Source: an uncultured Lachnospiraceae bacterium
GTDB lineage: Bacteria; Bacillota; Clostridia; Lachnospirales; Lachnospiraceae
Length of the DNA: 64,000 nt
Reading direction: 5' to 3'
NCBI GenBank assembly: GCA_910577655.1
Contig: CAJTOW010000005.1
Location: 12,700 to 76,699, forward strand
This document shows, piece by piece, positions 41,205-50,167 of this stretch. Each line of letters starts with the position of its first letter. Position 1 is the first letter of the stretch. The notes beneath the pieces are model-generated. The model saw nothing but the letters and a program-made list of their open reading frames with translations, ran no database searches and was not told the origin of the DNA. The position numbers and the translations under genes are program-made.

Positions 41205-42245
41205 ATGGCTTTTCAGAATGTAGGTACCAGTAATCTGGGATTTGTGGGCGGGAGCGGGGCCGCCCGGGGTGGAAATGCCCGGAGTTTTGCCATGGATGCC
41301 GCCGGGATCGCTTCCGGTCAGGCATTCCTTACATCAGAGCTGGAGAAACGGGACACGATGGTCCGCACCCCGCTGACCAGCTTCACCTATGCCAGGGATA
41401 TCCCGGTCCGTGTGGGCGGCGGATGGGCGGAGACCATCAGCGCCATGCAGGTGGGCTATGGGGTAACCGGCGGTTCCGGTGACGGTCTGGCCCATGCAGG
41501 CGGTTCCAATGGGATTCCCATGGTGCAGGCGGATTTCTCCAAGGGGCTTTACAAGGCCCATATGGTGGCACTTGGCACCAGGATCATGTGGATCGACATG
41601 CAGCGGGGCAATATGACCGGCCGCAGCCTGGACACGCTCCTGCAGGACGGACTGCGCATGTCCTATGACAAACACATGGATGAGAACGTTTATGTGGGAT
41701 TCGCGCGGTACGGCACCACCGGTCTCCTTAACTGCCAAGATGTCCTGGTGGTCTCTGCGGCATCCGGAGGCGGGGCAGGCAGCACAAAGTTTAAGGATAA
41801 GACCCCGGACAGGATCCTGGAGGATATCAACGATGCGATCCTGACTGCCTGGGAGCAGGCGGAGTATGACCGGGATGCGGTGCCAAACCACATTATCATG
41901 CCCTATGAGCAGTACAACTACCTGGCAGTTACCCGGGTCAGCGAACTGGCGGAGAAGACCATTCTCACGTTCCTGATGGAGAACAATGTGGCGAAGCTCA
42001 ACGGCGCGGATCTGTTCATCGGTGCAGCCTCCTGGTGCAAAGGCGCCGGTGCAGGTGGCAGTGACCGGATGGCGGTGTATGTCAATAAGGAGCGTTACCT
42101 TGCCATGGATGAGCTGCATCCGCTGAACCGGGCCATGACATCCCCCAATACGGAGCAGTTCTGCTATGACACGGCCTATGCAGGCAATATCTCTGAGGTG
42201 GAAGTGTTCTATGACCAGACCATGGTCTATATGGATGGAATTTAG
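41205..42245 (+). CDS. Major capsid protein (DUF2184-like)
   Basis: 346 residues from ATG 41205 with TAAGGAGGAC upstream. Pattern LEKRDTMVRTPLTSFTYARDIPVRVGGGWAETISAMQVGYG ... DMQRGNMTGRSLDTLLQDGLRMSYDKHMDENVYVGF ... NHIIMPYEQYNYL matches the DUF2184 HK97-fold capsid family. Position after scaffold and cement genes supports it. Confidence 0.88.
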   Translation: MAFQNVGTSNLGFVGGSGAARGGNARSFAMDAAGIASGQAFLTSELEKRDTMVRTPLTSFTYARDIPVRVGGGWAETISAMQVGYGVTGGSGDGLAHAGGSNGIPMVQADFSKGLYKAHMVALGTRIMWIDMQRGNMTGRSLDTLLQDGLRMSYDKHMDENVYVGFARYGTTGLLNCQDVLVVSAASGGGAGSTKFKDKTPDRILEDINDAILTAWEQAEYDRDAVPNHIIMPYEQYNYLAVTRVSELAEKTILTFLMENNVAKLNGADLFIGAASWCKGAGAGGSDRMAVYVNKERYLAMDELHPLNRAMTSPNTEQFCYDTAYAGNISEVEVFYDQTMVYMDGI

Positions 42246-42256
42246 GGAGGGAAGAC

Positions 42257-42625
42257 ATGTTTATTATTTCCAAAAAGAATTTCCGGATCAGGCGGGCCGA
42301 CGGTTCGCCTTTTATCATTCCCAGGGACTATATCGGTGAGATTCCGCAGGATGTGGCGGCCCACTGGCTGGTGAAGGCAGCCCTGGCCGACGGTTCCATC
42401 GCTGCGCCCCAGGGCAGAAATGATCCGGCGCTTTGGCAGGCAGATGCAGAGGCAGCGGCCCTGGCGGCGGATGCGGATATCCGTCCGGATGCCGGCCCTG
42501 GGGAAAATGCTGCTGAAGGGAATGCAGATAATCCTGCAAAAGAAAATGGGGGCATTGCTGCAGCGGGAAGTCCGATAGGAGAAGAGCCGGAGGCTGGAAA
42601 GAAAGAGACGAAAGCAAAGAAGTAA
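42257..42625 (+). CDS. Head-associated phage protein, unknown
   Basis: 122 residues. A short ordered N-terminus (FIISKKNFRIRRADGSPFIIPRDYIGEIPQDVAAHWLVKAALADGSI) resembles small head-tail joining proteins; the rest is Ala/Glu/Lys-rich. Exact role unknown. Confidence 0.6.
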   Translation: MFIISKKNFRIRRADGSPFIIPRDYIGEIPQDVAAHWLVKAALADGSIAAPQGRNDPALWQADAEAAALAADADIRPDAGPGENAAEGNADNPAKENGGIAAAGSPIGEEPEAGKKETKAKK

Positions 42626-42635
42626 GGAGGCTGTC

Positions 42636-43274
42636 ATGAGTCCAGGCATGTATAGAAGTCCGGAGGCTTCCCGTTTTGAAGCGGCCAGGAGAGCTGCTGC
42701 AGGTATGCCGTATCCTGGCGAGCGGGGGGAGTATACGGCAGAGCTTTTTCTGGCGGATTTTCCCCAGTTTACCAGGGCTGTGGAGCGTGTGGATGAAACT
42801 GTGGAAGAAGATCCGGAAGGGGAAGCGGTTCAGGAAGAAGCAGCTTCCGCAGGAGAAAATGCGGCAGAGCCAGAAGAAGCGCAGGCACCTGGGGAACCGG
42901 AGAAAGCAGAGGCCTCCAGTCTGGTGCCGGAAGCCATGCTGGATATTTTTATCGGCCAGGCCAATGACAGCGTCCTGCCGTCCCGGTGGGGAAGCATGTG
43001 GCGGTATGCTGCGGGTCTGTATGTGGCCCATTTCTCTGCCATGTATTTAAAGACCTGGTCGGACGGATCCGCCAGTGCAGCCGGGGTGGCGGCATCTGCA
43101 GGGCAGCCCGGGGCAGTGAAGCAGGCCACCATGGGGGACACTTCCATCAGTTACGACAATACCGCGATTACGGCGGGGACAGAGAAGTGGGGGGCGTGGA
43201 ACAGCACCCAGTATGGCCAGCAGCTTGTGACCCTGGCCCGCATGGCAGGACTGGGAGGTGTGTATGTCATATGA
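42636..43274 (+). CDS. Head-tail connector, DUF4054-like
   Basis: 212 residues. An acidic insert (~60-105) interrupts a helical adaptor fold: ELFLADFPQFTRAVERVDE ... LVPEAMLDIFIGQANDSVLPSRWGSMWRYAAGLYVAHFSAMYLKTW, then QYGQQLVTLARMAGLGGVYV. This is the DUF4054 connector pattern. It joins portal to tail. Confidence 0.8.
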   Translation: MSPGMYRSPEASRFEAARRAAAGMPYPGERGEYTAELFLADFPQFTRAVERVDETVEEDPEGEAVQEEAASAGENAAEPEEAQAPGEPEKAEASSLVPEAMLDIFIGQANDSVLPSRWGSMWRYAAGLYVAHFSAMYLKTWSDGSASAAGVAASAGQPGAVKQATMGDTSISYDNTAITAGTEKWGAWNSTQYGQQLVTLARMAGLGGVYVI

Positions 43275-43672
43275 TTTTCGATAATCCCATATTTAAAACC
43301 TGGTACACGGATACCGTGGAGATCTGCCGGGTGGTGCCCGTCATGAAGGGGAATGTCACTGCCCAGGAGAGAAAGAAGATCACTGAGACCCCGGTTCCCT
43401 GCCGCGTATATAATGCAAAACGGCACGGCCCCGGTATGACGGACAGTGCGGCCCGGGTGCACTCGGAGGAGCGGCTGGCCTGCGACCTGGGCGTGGACAT
43501 CCGGGCCGGGGATGAGCTTTTAGTGGTCCGGGGCGGCGCCCCGGGGCAGGCCGGACGTTCACAGCGGTATTTTGCCGGAGAACCCCAGGATTATTACGAT
43601 CCGGTGGGAGGGGCCATGTCCGGACTGCAGCACAAGGAGGTGGGCCTCCTGATGGATGAGATTGTGGGGTGA
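43271..43672 (+). CDS. Head-tail joining protein, unknown family
   Basis: 133 residues from ATG 43271, overlapping the connector's stop. Beta-rich: FDNPIFKTWYTDTVEICRVVPVMKGNVTAQERKKI ... GDELLVVRGGAPGQAGRSQRYFAG. Position and size suit a stopper or minor head protein. Confidence 0.65.
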   Translation: MIFDNPIFKTWYTDTVEICRVVPVMKGNVTAQERKKITETPVPCRVYNAKRHGPGMTDSAARVHSEERLACDLGVDIRAGDELLVVRGGAPGQAGRSQRYFAGEPQDYYDPVGGAMSGLQHKEVGLLMDEIVG

Positions 43673-43678
43673 ATACAC

Positions 43679-44179
43679 ATGTCAAGCTTTGGAAGCCAGA
43701 TGCGGAAACGCATAAGGGAGCTGCACCAGGCAGGGCAGAATGTGCCGAAGATCCTGGAGGAAGTGGCCGAGGGCGCCACTATCGAAGCGGTGCGGGTGGC
43801 AACAGAAAACACACCACCCAACGGAGGGGCTGCTATTGCAGGTACTAATACCCGCAGCGGGGATATGGCACAGCACTGGACGCTGGACAGCATTACGGAA
43901 CCCATGGGTGGAGGGCCTGCCTTTACGACTGTCCTGGCTAATAATATGCAGTATGCGTCCTATGTGAATGACGGGCACCGGATGGATAAACATTTTGTTC
44001 CCGGACTGGTCATCAACGGAAACCTGCTGGAGCAGGACCCGGACGGGGAAGGAGGCATCATGGTAGGCACAAAAACTTCCTATATGGAAGGAAAGTACAT
44101 GAAGGAGAAAGCCATCGGCAGATACCGCTCCGTGGTGCGGACGGAACTGGAAAAGCGGGTAAAGGAGGTGTTCCGGTGA
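43679..44179 (+). CDS. HK97 gp10-like tail completion protein
   Basis: 166 residues. VPKILEEVAEGATIEAVRVATENTPPNGG ... SGDMAQHWTLDSI ... YASYVNDGHRMDKHFVPG matches the HK97 gp10/XkdI-like family that completes the neck or tail. Confidence 0.82.
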   Translation: MSSFGSQMRKRIRELHQAGQNVPKILEEVAEGATIEAVRVATENTPPNGGAAIAGTNTRSGDMAQHWTLDSITEPMGGGPAFTTVLANNMQYASYVNDGHRMDKHFVPGLVINGNLLEQDPDGEGGIMVGTKTSYMEGKYMKEKAIGRYRSVVRTELEKRVKEVFR

Positions 44180-44634
44180 CCTTTACCCTGGAGTGTGTTG
44201 TGGACAGCCTGGCGGGAGTGCTGGCCAGGCAGTACCCGGATTATCCGGTATATACCAGCCCAAACCAGCAGGGAACCAGTGTCCCCTGCTTCTTTATTTT
44301 CTTCATGCCTTCTACCCTGGAGGGACATGTGGGGAACCGGTATTTCCGGGATCTGGGCATTGATATCGTGTTTGTGCAGCAGAGAAACATCGTGAATGGA
44401 ACCGCGCAGATCCATGCCATTGCCGATTATCTGGATGAAGTGCTGGAGCTGGTGCCCTATTCGGATGGAAGCGGGGAGCCCCGGTTTCTGCGGGTTCATG
44501 AGAAGGAGTGGAAGACGGAAGACGATGAGCTGCATTACCAGTTCCATATCCGGGAGCGGGTGGCAGTCAGGAAGGAAGTAAATCGGATGCAGAGAATGGA
44601 GGAGAACAGGGCTTATGTCAGGAACGAAGCGTGA
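44176..44634 (+). CDS. Tail terminator-like protein
   Basis: 152 residues overlapping the previous gene by four bases. LECVVDSLAGVLARQYPDYPVYTSPNQQGTSVPCFFIFFMP ... LGIDIVFVQQRNIVNG resembles small phage tail terminators encoded just before the sheath in PBSX-like phages. Family assignment is by pattern and position. Confidence 0.7.
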   Translation: MTFTLECVVDSLAGVLARQYPDYPVYTSPNQQGTSVPCFFIFFMPSTLEGHVGNRYFRDLGIDIVFVQQRNIVNGTAQIHAIADYLDEVLELVPYSDGSGEPRFLRVHEKEWKTEDDELHYQFHIRERVAVRKEVNRMQRMEENRAYVRNEA

Positions 44635-44872
44635 TGCCCCGGGGATGCGGCAGGAGGAAAAAGACAGCGCCGTGGTCACGGGGACAAAAGGGACAGATTC
44701 CGGCGCGGGTCTGTCAGGGGAGAAGCAGTTTCCCACAGAAAAACTGCTGAAGAGTAAACAGCTGGCAGGTTACCAGCCGGATTTTGCCAGGGTGATCCTG
44801 ACGGAACCGGCTTATTCTGTATCCGGTGCAAAGGAAGCGCTGGATGCAGCCCTGAAAGGAGGCAGGAGCTAG
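44615..44872 (+). CDS. Small pre-sheath phage protein
   Basis: 85 residues. A disordered N-terminus is followed by KLLKSKQLAGYQPDFARVILTEPAYSVSGAKEALDAAL. Short proteins with this pattern commonly precede the sheath gene; role unknown. Overlaps both neighbours. Confidence 0.65.
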   Translation: MSGTKRDAPGMRQEEKDSAVVTGTKGTDSGAGLSGEKQFPTEKLLKSKQLAGYQPDFARVILTEPAYSVSGAKEALDAALKGGRS

Positions 44873-46233
44873 TGGCAGGAGGAATATGGACAGACCAGAA
44901 TAAGGTGCTGCCCGGTGTATACATCAATACCAGATCCCGGGGGAGCCAGAAAGCAGCCATCGGGGAAAAGGGGACCGTAGCGGTTGCGGAGCCATTGTCC
45001 TGGGGGCCGCCGGGGGTCGTACAGACCATTATTCCGGGGGAGGATCTGCGCAGGTACACCGGGTATGACATTACCAGCCCCGGGACAGTGTTTCTGCGGG
45101 AAATGATGAAGGGAAGCGACGTGACCGGCGGTCCGGTGAAGATCTTTCTGTACCGTCTGTCTGGCACCGGGGGAGTGAAGGCGTCGGCGGCCCTGGGGGA
45201 ACTGAAGGTTTCCGCACTTTATGAGGGGGTACGGGGAAACGATATTACGGTAGTCATCCAGGAGGACCCGGATACGGAGGGGACCTTTGAGGTGACTACG
45301 GCAGTCAGCGGGGCCGTAGCGGACCGGCAGCGTGTGACCGGGGCAGAAGACCTGGCCGGGAATGACTGGGTAACTTTTTCCGGCAGCGGGGTCCTGACGG
45401 GTACCGCCGGGATACCCCTGGCCGGTGGCGTGGACCCGCAGGTATCCCCGTCGGACTATGCGGATTTTCTGCAGGCCATTGAGCCGTACCGGTTTGATAT
45501 TCTGGTGTATGACGGAACGGACCGTGCCGTGATCCAGGCGTTTGCGTCATTTGTCAGGCGCATTTCCGAGAACGTGGGGCAGAAGTGCCAGGCGGTCATG
45601 GCGGATGCTGCCGGCTGTAACAGTGAGTGGGTGATCTCTGCCGGAAACGGGGTGAGGCTGTCAGACGGTACGGTCCTGACTGCGCAGCAGGTGACCTGGT
45701 GGCTGGCGGGGGCGGAAGCCGGGGCACGGTACAACCAGTCCCTGACCTGCGCCCGGTATCCGGATGCGGTGGAGGCTGTTCCCAGGCTGAATGAATCGGA
45801 AGCCAGGGAGGCAGTCCGGAGGGGGGAGCTGGTTTTTCTGGATGACCCGGATCTTAAAGAGGTATGGGTCTGTACCGACATCAACACCCTTACTTCCTAT
45901 ACCCCGGACAAAGGGGAGGAATATGCCAAGAACCGGGTGATGCGGGTATTAAACCAGATCTGCATGGATACATACCGGCAGTTTACCCGGTACCAGCTTG
46001 GCAAAGTGGACAATGACGATGACGGGCGCGGGCTGTTAAAGGGCTGGCTGGTGCAGTATCTGAAGAAGATGCAGGACAATAAGGGTATTAAGAACTTTGA
46101 CAAGGACGACGTGACAACAGAACCGGGAAATGCAGTGGATGCAGTCCTGGTTACCGCTGCGGTGCAGCCGGTTGACAGCATCGAAAAGATCTACATGACT
46201 GTAACCGTGGCTGTAAATACCGGGACAGAGTAA
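44872..46233 (+). CDS. Tail sheath protein (XkdK-like)
   Basis: 453 residues from GTG 44872 inside the previous stop. Typical sheath features: VLPGVYINTRSRG near the start, GVRGNDITVVIQED (~125), and the conserved C-terminal part EYAKNRVMRVLNQICMDTYRQF ... VQYLKKMQDNKGIKNFDKDDV. This proves a contractile tail. Confidence 0.93.
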   Translation: MAGGIWTDQNKVLPGVYINTRSRGSQKAAIGEKGTVAVAEPLSWGPPGVVQTIIPGEDLRRYTGYDITSPGTVFLREMMKGSDVTGGPVKIFLYRLSGTGGVKASAALGELKVSALYEGVRGNDITVVIQEDPDTEGTFEVTTAVSGAVADRQRVTGAEDLAGNDWVTFSGSGVLTGTAGIPLAGGVDPQVSPSDYADFLQAIEPYRFDILVYDGTDRAVIQAFASFVRRISENVGQKCQAVMADAAGCNSEWVISAGNGVRLSDGTVLTAQQVTWWLAGAEAGARYNQSLTCARYPDAVEAVPRLNESEAREAVRRGELVFLDDPDLKEVWVCTDINTLTSYTPDKGEEYAKNRVMRVLNQICMDTYRQFTRYQLGKVDNDDDGRGLLKGWLVQYLKKMQDNKGIKNFDKDDVTTEPGNAVDAVLVTAAVQPVDSIEKIYMTVTVAVNTGTE

Positions 46234-46244
46234 GGAGGCAGGGC

Positions 46245-46718
46245 ATGAGTTTTCTACTGGCAAATGATGGCGTGGACGGCAAAGCCGGAAGCGCTTTTAT
46301 GGTCAAAAACGGCAGGAATATTGAGCTGTTCGGCATCAAGAAGTTTGAGTCTGACGCAGAGATCCTGACTTCGGAATTCCCGGTGGTAGGGTCCCTGGTG
46401 AACCAGACCAAGGTGAAAGGGATCAAGTACTCAGGGAAGATGACTGTTTATTACGGTACTCCGGAATTCATAGAGATTCTCCAGGAGTACAGGCGGACCG
46501 GCAGATTTCCGGAGATCAGTCTCCAGGTGACCAACCGGGACAAGGGAACGTCCGTGGGAGAGCAGGTTGTGGCCATCTATGGTGTGACCCTGACCAAGGT
46601 CCCCATTGCCATGCTGGATGACTCCTCGGATTATCTCCAGGAGGAGATTCCGTTTAACTTTACAGACTTTGAGCCGCTGGCATCCTTTGTGGCTCCATCA
46701 CAGTTGGGAGGAAACTGA
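46245..46718 (+). CDS. Tail tube protein (XkdM-like)
   Basis: 157 residues. KAGSAFMVKNGRNIELFGIKKFESDAEILTSEFPVVGSLVNQTKVKGIKYSGKMTVYYGTPEFIEILQEY is the XkdM/phage tail tube pattern. Follows the sheath by 11 bp with TAAGGAGGC upstream. Confidence 0.92.
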   Translation: MSFLLANDGVDGKAGSAFMVKNGRNIELFGIKKFESDAEILTSEFPVVGSLVNQTKVKGIKYSGKMTVYYGTPEFIEILQEYRRTGRFPEISLQVTNRDKGTSVGEQVVAIYGVTLTKVPIAMLDDSSDYLQEEIPFNFTDFEPLASFVAPSQLGGN

Positions 46719-46719
46719 T

Positions 46720-47112
46720 ATGGGAAAACTGAGTGCGTTTTTAAGGCCGGTACCGGCGGGAAAGACCAGGGAGGTGCTGATCGACCGTTTTACGGATGAG
46801 GAAGGAAACGCGGTGCCGTTCGTGATTAAGAGCATCACACCAGAGGAAAATGAGGCTATCGCGAAAAAGTGTACCGGCAAAGACGGAGTGCTGGATTCTG
46901 CAGCATATGGAAACCAGCTGATCGTTGCCTGCATGGCCGAGCCGGATCTGAGGGATACAGAACTGTGCAGGTATTACGGGGTGCTGGACCCGGCCCTGGT
47001 ACCGGGCCGTATGTTTACCATCGGGGAAAAGCAGATCATCCAGGATGCCATCATGGACATCAACGATTTAAAGGAAGCCAGGAGAAAGCTGGATGAAGCA
47101 AAAAACTCTTAA
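46720..47112 (+). CDS. Tail assembly chaperone (XkdN-like), short form
   Basis: 130 residues from ATG 46720. AFLRPVPAGKTREVLIDRFTDEEGNAVPFVIKSITPEENEAIAKKC matches XkdN-type chaperones that coat the tape measure during tail assembly. The gene ends at A-AAA-AAC-TCT-TAA, a classic -1 slippery site just before the stop. Confidence 0.88.
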   Translation: MGKLSAFLRPVPAGKTREVLIDRFTDEEGNAVPFVIKSITPEENEAIAKKCTGKDGVLDSAAYGNQLIVACMAEPDLRDTELCRYYGVLDPALVPGRMFTIGEKQIIQDAIMDINDLKEARRKLDEAKNS

Positions 47113-47258
47113 ACGGGAAGGACTGGGAGACAGAGGCCGCCTGTTTTGCCTTTGTCTCTTTTGGTGTCTTTCCCGAAGAGTTTGAGAAACGTACAGAGAG
47201 GGAAAAACTGCTGATGTTTGCCATGATGGAGCGGGCAGCCAGGGAAACAAAGAGGTAA
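46720..47258 (+). CDS. Tail assembly chaperone, -1 frameshift long form
   Basis: A slippery heptamer A AAA AAC (47100-47106) lies two codons before the short-form stop. After a -1 shift the frame stays open from CTC at 47106 to TAA 47256-47258 and encodes LLNGKDWETEAACFAFVSFGVF... ending ARETKR, with no start codon or ribosome site of its own. This gives a ~179-residue fusion like lambda gpGT and the PBSX-type chaperone pair, placed directly before the tape measure. The ratio of forms is unknown. Confidence 0.88.
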
Positions 47259-47277
47259 AGACTGGAGGTAATGGAAG

Positions 47278-49431
47278 ATGGGTGAGATCCGGGAGGAGCT
47301 TGTACTGGTTGACCAGTTCAGCGCCAGTTTTTCGCGTTTTATAGCCCAGGGGGAAGCTGCCGCGGGGAAAATGGGACAGCTTGACCAGGTGATCCGGGAA
47401 GCAGGTATGTCCTCGACAGAGCTCCTTCTGCACGGGATGGGCCGTGTGAACCAGAGTGTTTCAGCGGTGAACGATTCTGTCCGTGAAATGGGGGAATTGT
47501 CCCGGTATGTGGCAGTCCAGGGGATGAATGAGATAAACCAGACCCTGAAACAGGTCGTGGCCAGTACGGACCGCATGTCCAGTGCCCAGCGGGAATACAG
47601 CCGGCAGGTGGACCAGTCCACGGATTCTGCGAACCGGCTGCTGTCTGTTGCAGGAAGAATTGCGGCAGCGCTTGGTGGGATAAAACTGGCATCCGGCCTG
47701 GTCGGCTTGTCAGATACGGCAACCCTTACCAGTGCCCGTCTGGGCCTGATGATTGATGAAGTGGACGGAGGCATGCGGAGCGTGCAGGATCTGCAGGACG
47801 CCATCTACGCATCCGCGGGACGGGCCCGGGGAGCCTACCAGGAGACGGCAGATGCCGTGGCCAAGCTGGGGCTTATGGCCGGAAATGCGTTCAGCAGCTC
47901 TGATGAGATTGTCTATTTCATGGAGCAGATCAACAAGCAGTTCAAGATTGCAGGTACGGAGGCATCCGGTGTGCAGGCGGCCATGCTCCAGCTTACCCAG
48001 GCCATGGGGGCAGGGGTTCTGCGGGGCGAGGAGTACAACAGTATCCTGGAGCAGGCCCCCAATATCGTACAGAATATTGCAAAGTATATTGAGGGCAATG
48101 AGCAGGCCCTGTCCACTGCTGCCGGGGCCATCAAGGTCAGCACGGAGGATCTGTCAGGGAATGTCCAGCGGCATATGAAGGATATCGCCAGCGCCGGGGT
48201 GATCTCTGCGGACCTGGTCAAGGCGGCCATGTTTGCCGCGGCGGAAGAGACGGATGAAAAGTTCGCCAGCATTCCTATGACGTATGCGGATGCATGGCAG
48301 CAGATCCGCAATGCCGGGGTCAGTGCCCTGGGGGATGTGGCGGACCGGATGAACGATTTCCTAAACACAGATACGGGCCAGTGGTTCGTGGAGGAACTGG
48401 TGGCGGGGATGGAACTTCTGGCGGCAGTGGCTTCTGTTACCGTGGACCTGATGGCTGCCGGGGCAGATTTTGTCCGGGATAACTGGGATTTTGTTCTGCC
48501 GGTTCTCATGGGAATCGGCGCCGGGTTCCTGATGGCAGGTGCCGCCGGTGTGGCGTCAGGCCTTGCCGCCGCTGCCGCCTGGGTCGCAGCCAATGCCCCG
48601 TTTATTGCCATCGGGGTGACGGTGGGAACCCTTCTGTTCCTGCTGCACCAGTCAGGGGTGTCCTGGCAGGAGATGGGGGCTGTGGCAGGCGGTGTCCTGG
48701 GCGGATTATACACGGTGCTGTACACGACGGTGGCATTCGGGTGGAATCTGTTTGCCAGTTTTGCGGAATTTTTTGCCAATGTGTTTAATGACCCGGTGGC
48801 GGCCATTGCCCATCTGTTTGCTGATCTGCTGGATACGATTCTTGGGGTGGTGGAGACTGCGGCGAGTGCTATTGATGCGCTGCTGGGGTCCAACCTGTCC
48901 GGGGCCGTGTCCGGATTCCATGGCAAGGTGGAGGACTGGGTGGATACGAATTATGGCGCCAATGCAGTGGAGATCAAGCGCATGGCCAGCCTGGATGCAG
49001 GGGATACCGTAGGCGGCTGGGCAGAGGTGGGCGGGAACCTGGGATCCAAGCTGGATGCCATGGACCGGAGTGTGGGTTCTCTGGCGGACAGTTTCAAATC
49101 AAACCTGGGTGCTTCCTTTGCGGGAACCGGGGGAGGCGGAATCTCCGGGGGAACCGGAGGCATCGGTAACATTGGCAAAGTGGGAAGCGTGGGCAGTGTC
49201 AAGAACGTGGACGGGGAGATCAGTCTGGCGGACGAGGATGTGCGTCTCTACCGGGATCTGGCAGAGCGGCGGTACATGAACCAGATCGAGCTTAAGACCA
49301 TGGCGCCCAATATTAATGTGACCCTGCCTGCCGGTGCATCCGGGAATCTGTCTGCGCAGGATGTGGCAGACCAGTTAAAAAAGATGCTTATAGAACAGAT
49401 GAGTGCCCAGACATCCATTGCCCATGGATAA
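47278..49431 (+). CDS. Tail tape measure protein
   Basis: 717 residues. Long helical N-terminus (LVDQFSASFSRFIAQGEAAAGKM, repeated heptads), the tape-measure domain ETADAVAKLGLMAGNAFSSSDEIVYFMEQINKQFKIAGTEASGVQAAMLQLTQAM (~180-240), a hydrophobic membrane-active region (~400-520), and a Gly-rich segment. Its length sets tail length and suggests a fairly short contractile tail. Confidence 0.93.
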   Translation: MGEIREELVLVDQFSASFSRFIAQGEAAAGKMGQLDQVIREAGMSSTELLLHGMGRVNQSVSAVNDSVREMGELSRYVAVQGMNEINQTLKQVVASTDRMSSAQREYSRQVDQSTDSANRLLSVAGRIAAALGGIKLASGLVGLSDTATLTSARLGLMIDEVDGGMRSVQDLQDAIYASAGRARGAYQETADAVAKLGLMAGNAFSSSDEIVYFMEQINKQFKIAGTEASGVQAAMLQLTQAMGAGVLRGEEYNSILEQAPNIVQNIAKYIEGNEQALSTAAGAIKVSTEDLSGNVQRHMKDIASAGVISADLVKAAMFAAAEETDEKFASIPMTYADAWQQIRNAGVSALGDVADRMNDFLNTDTGQWFVEELVAGMELLAAVASVTVDLMAAGADFVRDNWDFVLPVLMGIGAGFLMAGAAGVASGLAAAAAWVAANAPFIAIGVTVGTLLFLLHQSGVSWQEMGAVAGGVLGGLYTVLYTTVAFGWNLFASFAEFFANVFNDPVAAIAHLFADLLDTILGVVETAASAIDALLGSNLSGAVSGFHGKVEDWVDTNYGANAVEIKRMASLDAGDTVGGWAEVGGNLGSKLDAMDRSVGSLADSFKSNLGASFAGTGGGGISGGTGGIGNIGKVGSVGSVKNVDGEISLADEDVRLYRDLAERRYMNQIELKTMAPNINVTLPAGASGNLSAQDVADQLKKMLIEQMSAQTSIAHG

Positions 49432-49443
49432 GGAGGTGGTCCT

Positions 49444-50163
49444 TTGCCGTATATGAGAAATACCTGCTCCATTTACCTGAAATTTGGAAAGAAGAAGGTG
49501 AAGATTCCGGTCAACCCGGAAGAACCGGTCATCCACCGTCCCACGAACCACAAGAAGTACGAGGTGCTGGAGCTGGGGGAGATCGTGGTTCCCAGGAAGC
49601 CGTCCTTAAAGACCGTTTCCTGGGAAAGCTTTTTCCCCTGGGATACCAGTGCTTCCTATGTGAACAGCGGGGCCAGGGAGCCGGGATACTATGTGGAGCT
49701 GCTTGAAAAAGCCATGGAAAAGAAACAGACCGGCCGCCTGGTCATTACCCGGTCCGGTTCCTACGATACCAATATGAAGTGCCTGGTGACCAGTTTTGAG
49801 ACAAGGGATGAGGGCGGGGAACCGGGGGATGTCTACTACAGCCTGGAGCTGGAGGAGTACCGTCCCCATGGGCCGCAGACGGTGGCGGTCATTACCTCGC
49901 CGGAGGCTCCGGCCACAGCGGATACACCGTCCATGAATATGTCAGCAGAGACGCCCAGGGCGGTGGAGACGCCGGTCCTGCGGGTGGGAGCCCAGGTTAT
50001 TGTCAATGGGGAATACTGCTATGACAGCAGTGGAGCCAGACCACACGGAACGGCGAACAGCTTAAGCACCACAATTACCAGGATTGCAGGCGGAAATGCG
50101 TACCCGGTCCATGTAGGGCATTACGGGTGGGTGCAGGAGAGCCAGCTTCAGATTGTGGGGTGA
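49444..50163 (+). CDS. XkdP-like tail protein with SH3-like C-terminus
   Basis: 239 residues from TTG 49444, five bases after AGGAGGTGG. The N-terminal ~150 match the XkdP baseplate/hub family (YLKFGKKKVKIPVNPEE ... VPRKPSLKTVSWESFFPWD ... RLVITRSGSYDTNMKCLVTSFE). Where XkdP normally has LysM, this one has an SH3-like region (VLRVGAQVIVNGEYCYDSSGARPHGTANSLSTTITRIAGG) that may bind cell wall instead. Confidence 0.82.
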   Translation: MPYMRNTCSIYLKFGKKKVKIPVNPEEPVIHRPTNHKKYEVLELGEIVVPRKPSLKTVSWESFFPWDTSASYVNSGAREPGYYVELLEKAMEKKQTGRLVITRSGSYDTNMKCLVTSFETRDEGGEPGDVYYSLELEEYRPHGPQTVAVITSPEAPATADTPSMNMSAETPRAVETPVLRVGAQVIVNGEYCYDSSGARPHGTANSLSTTITRIAGGNAYPVHVGHYGWVQESQLQIVG

Positions 50164-50167
50164 TGCC

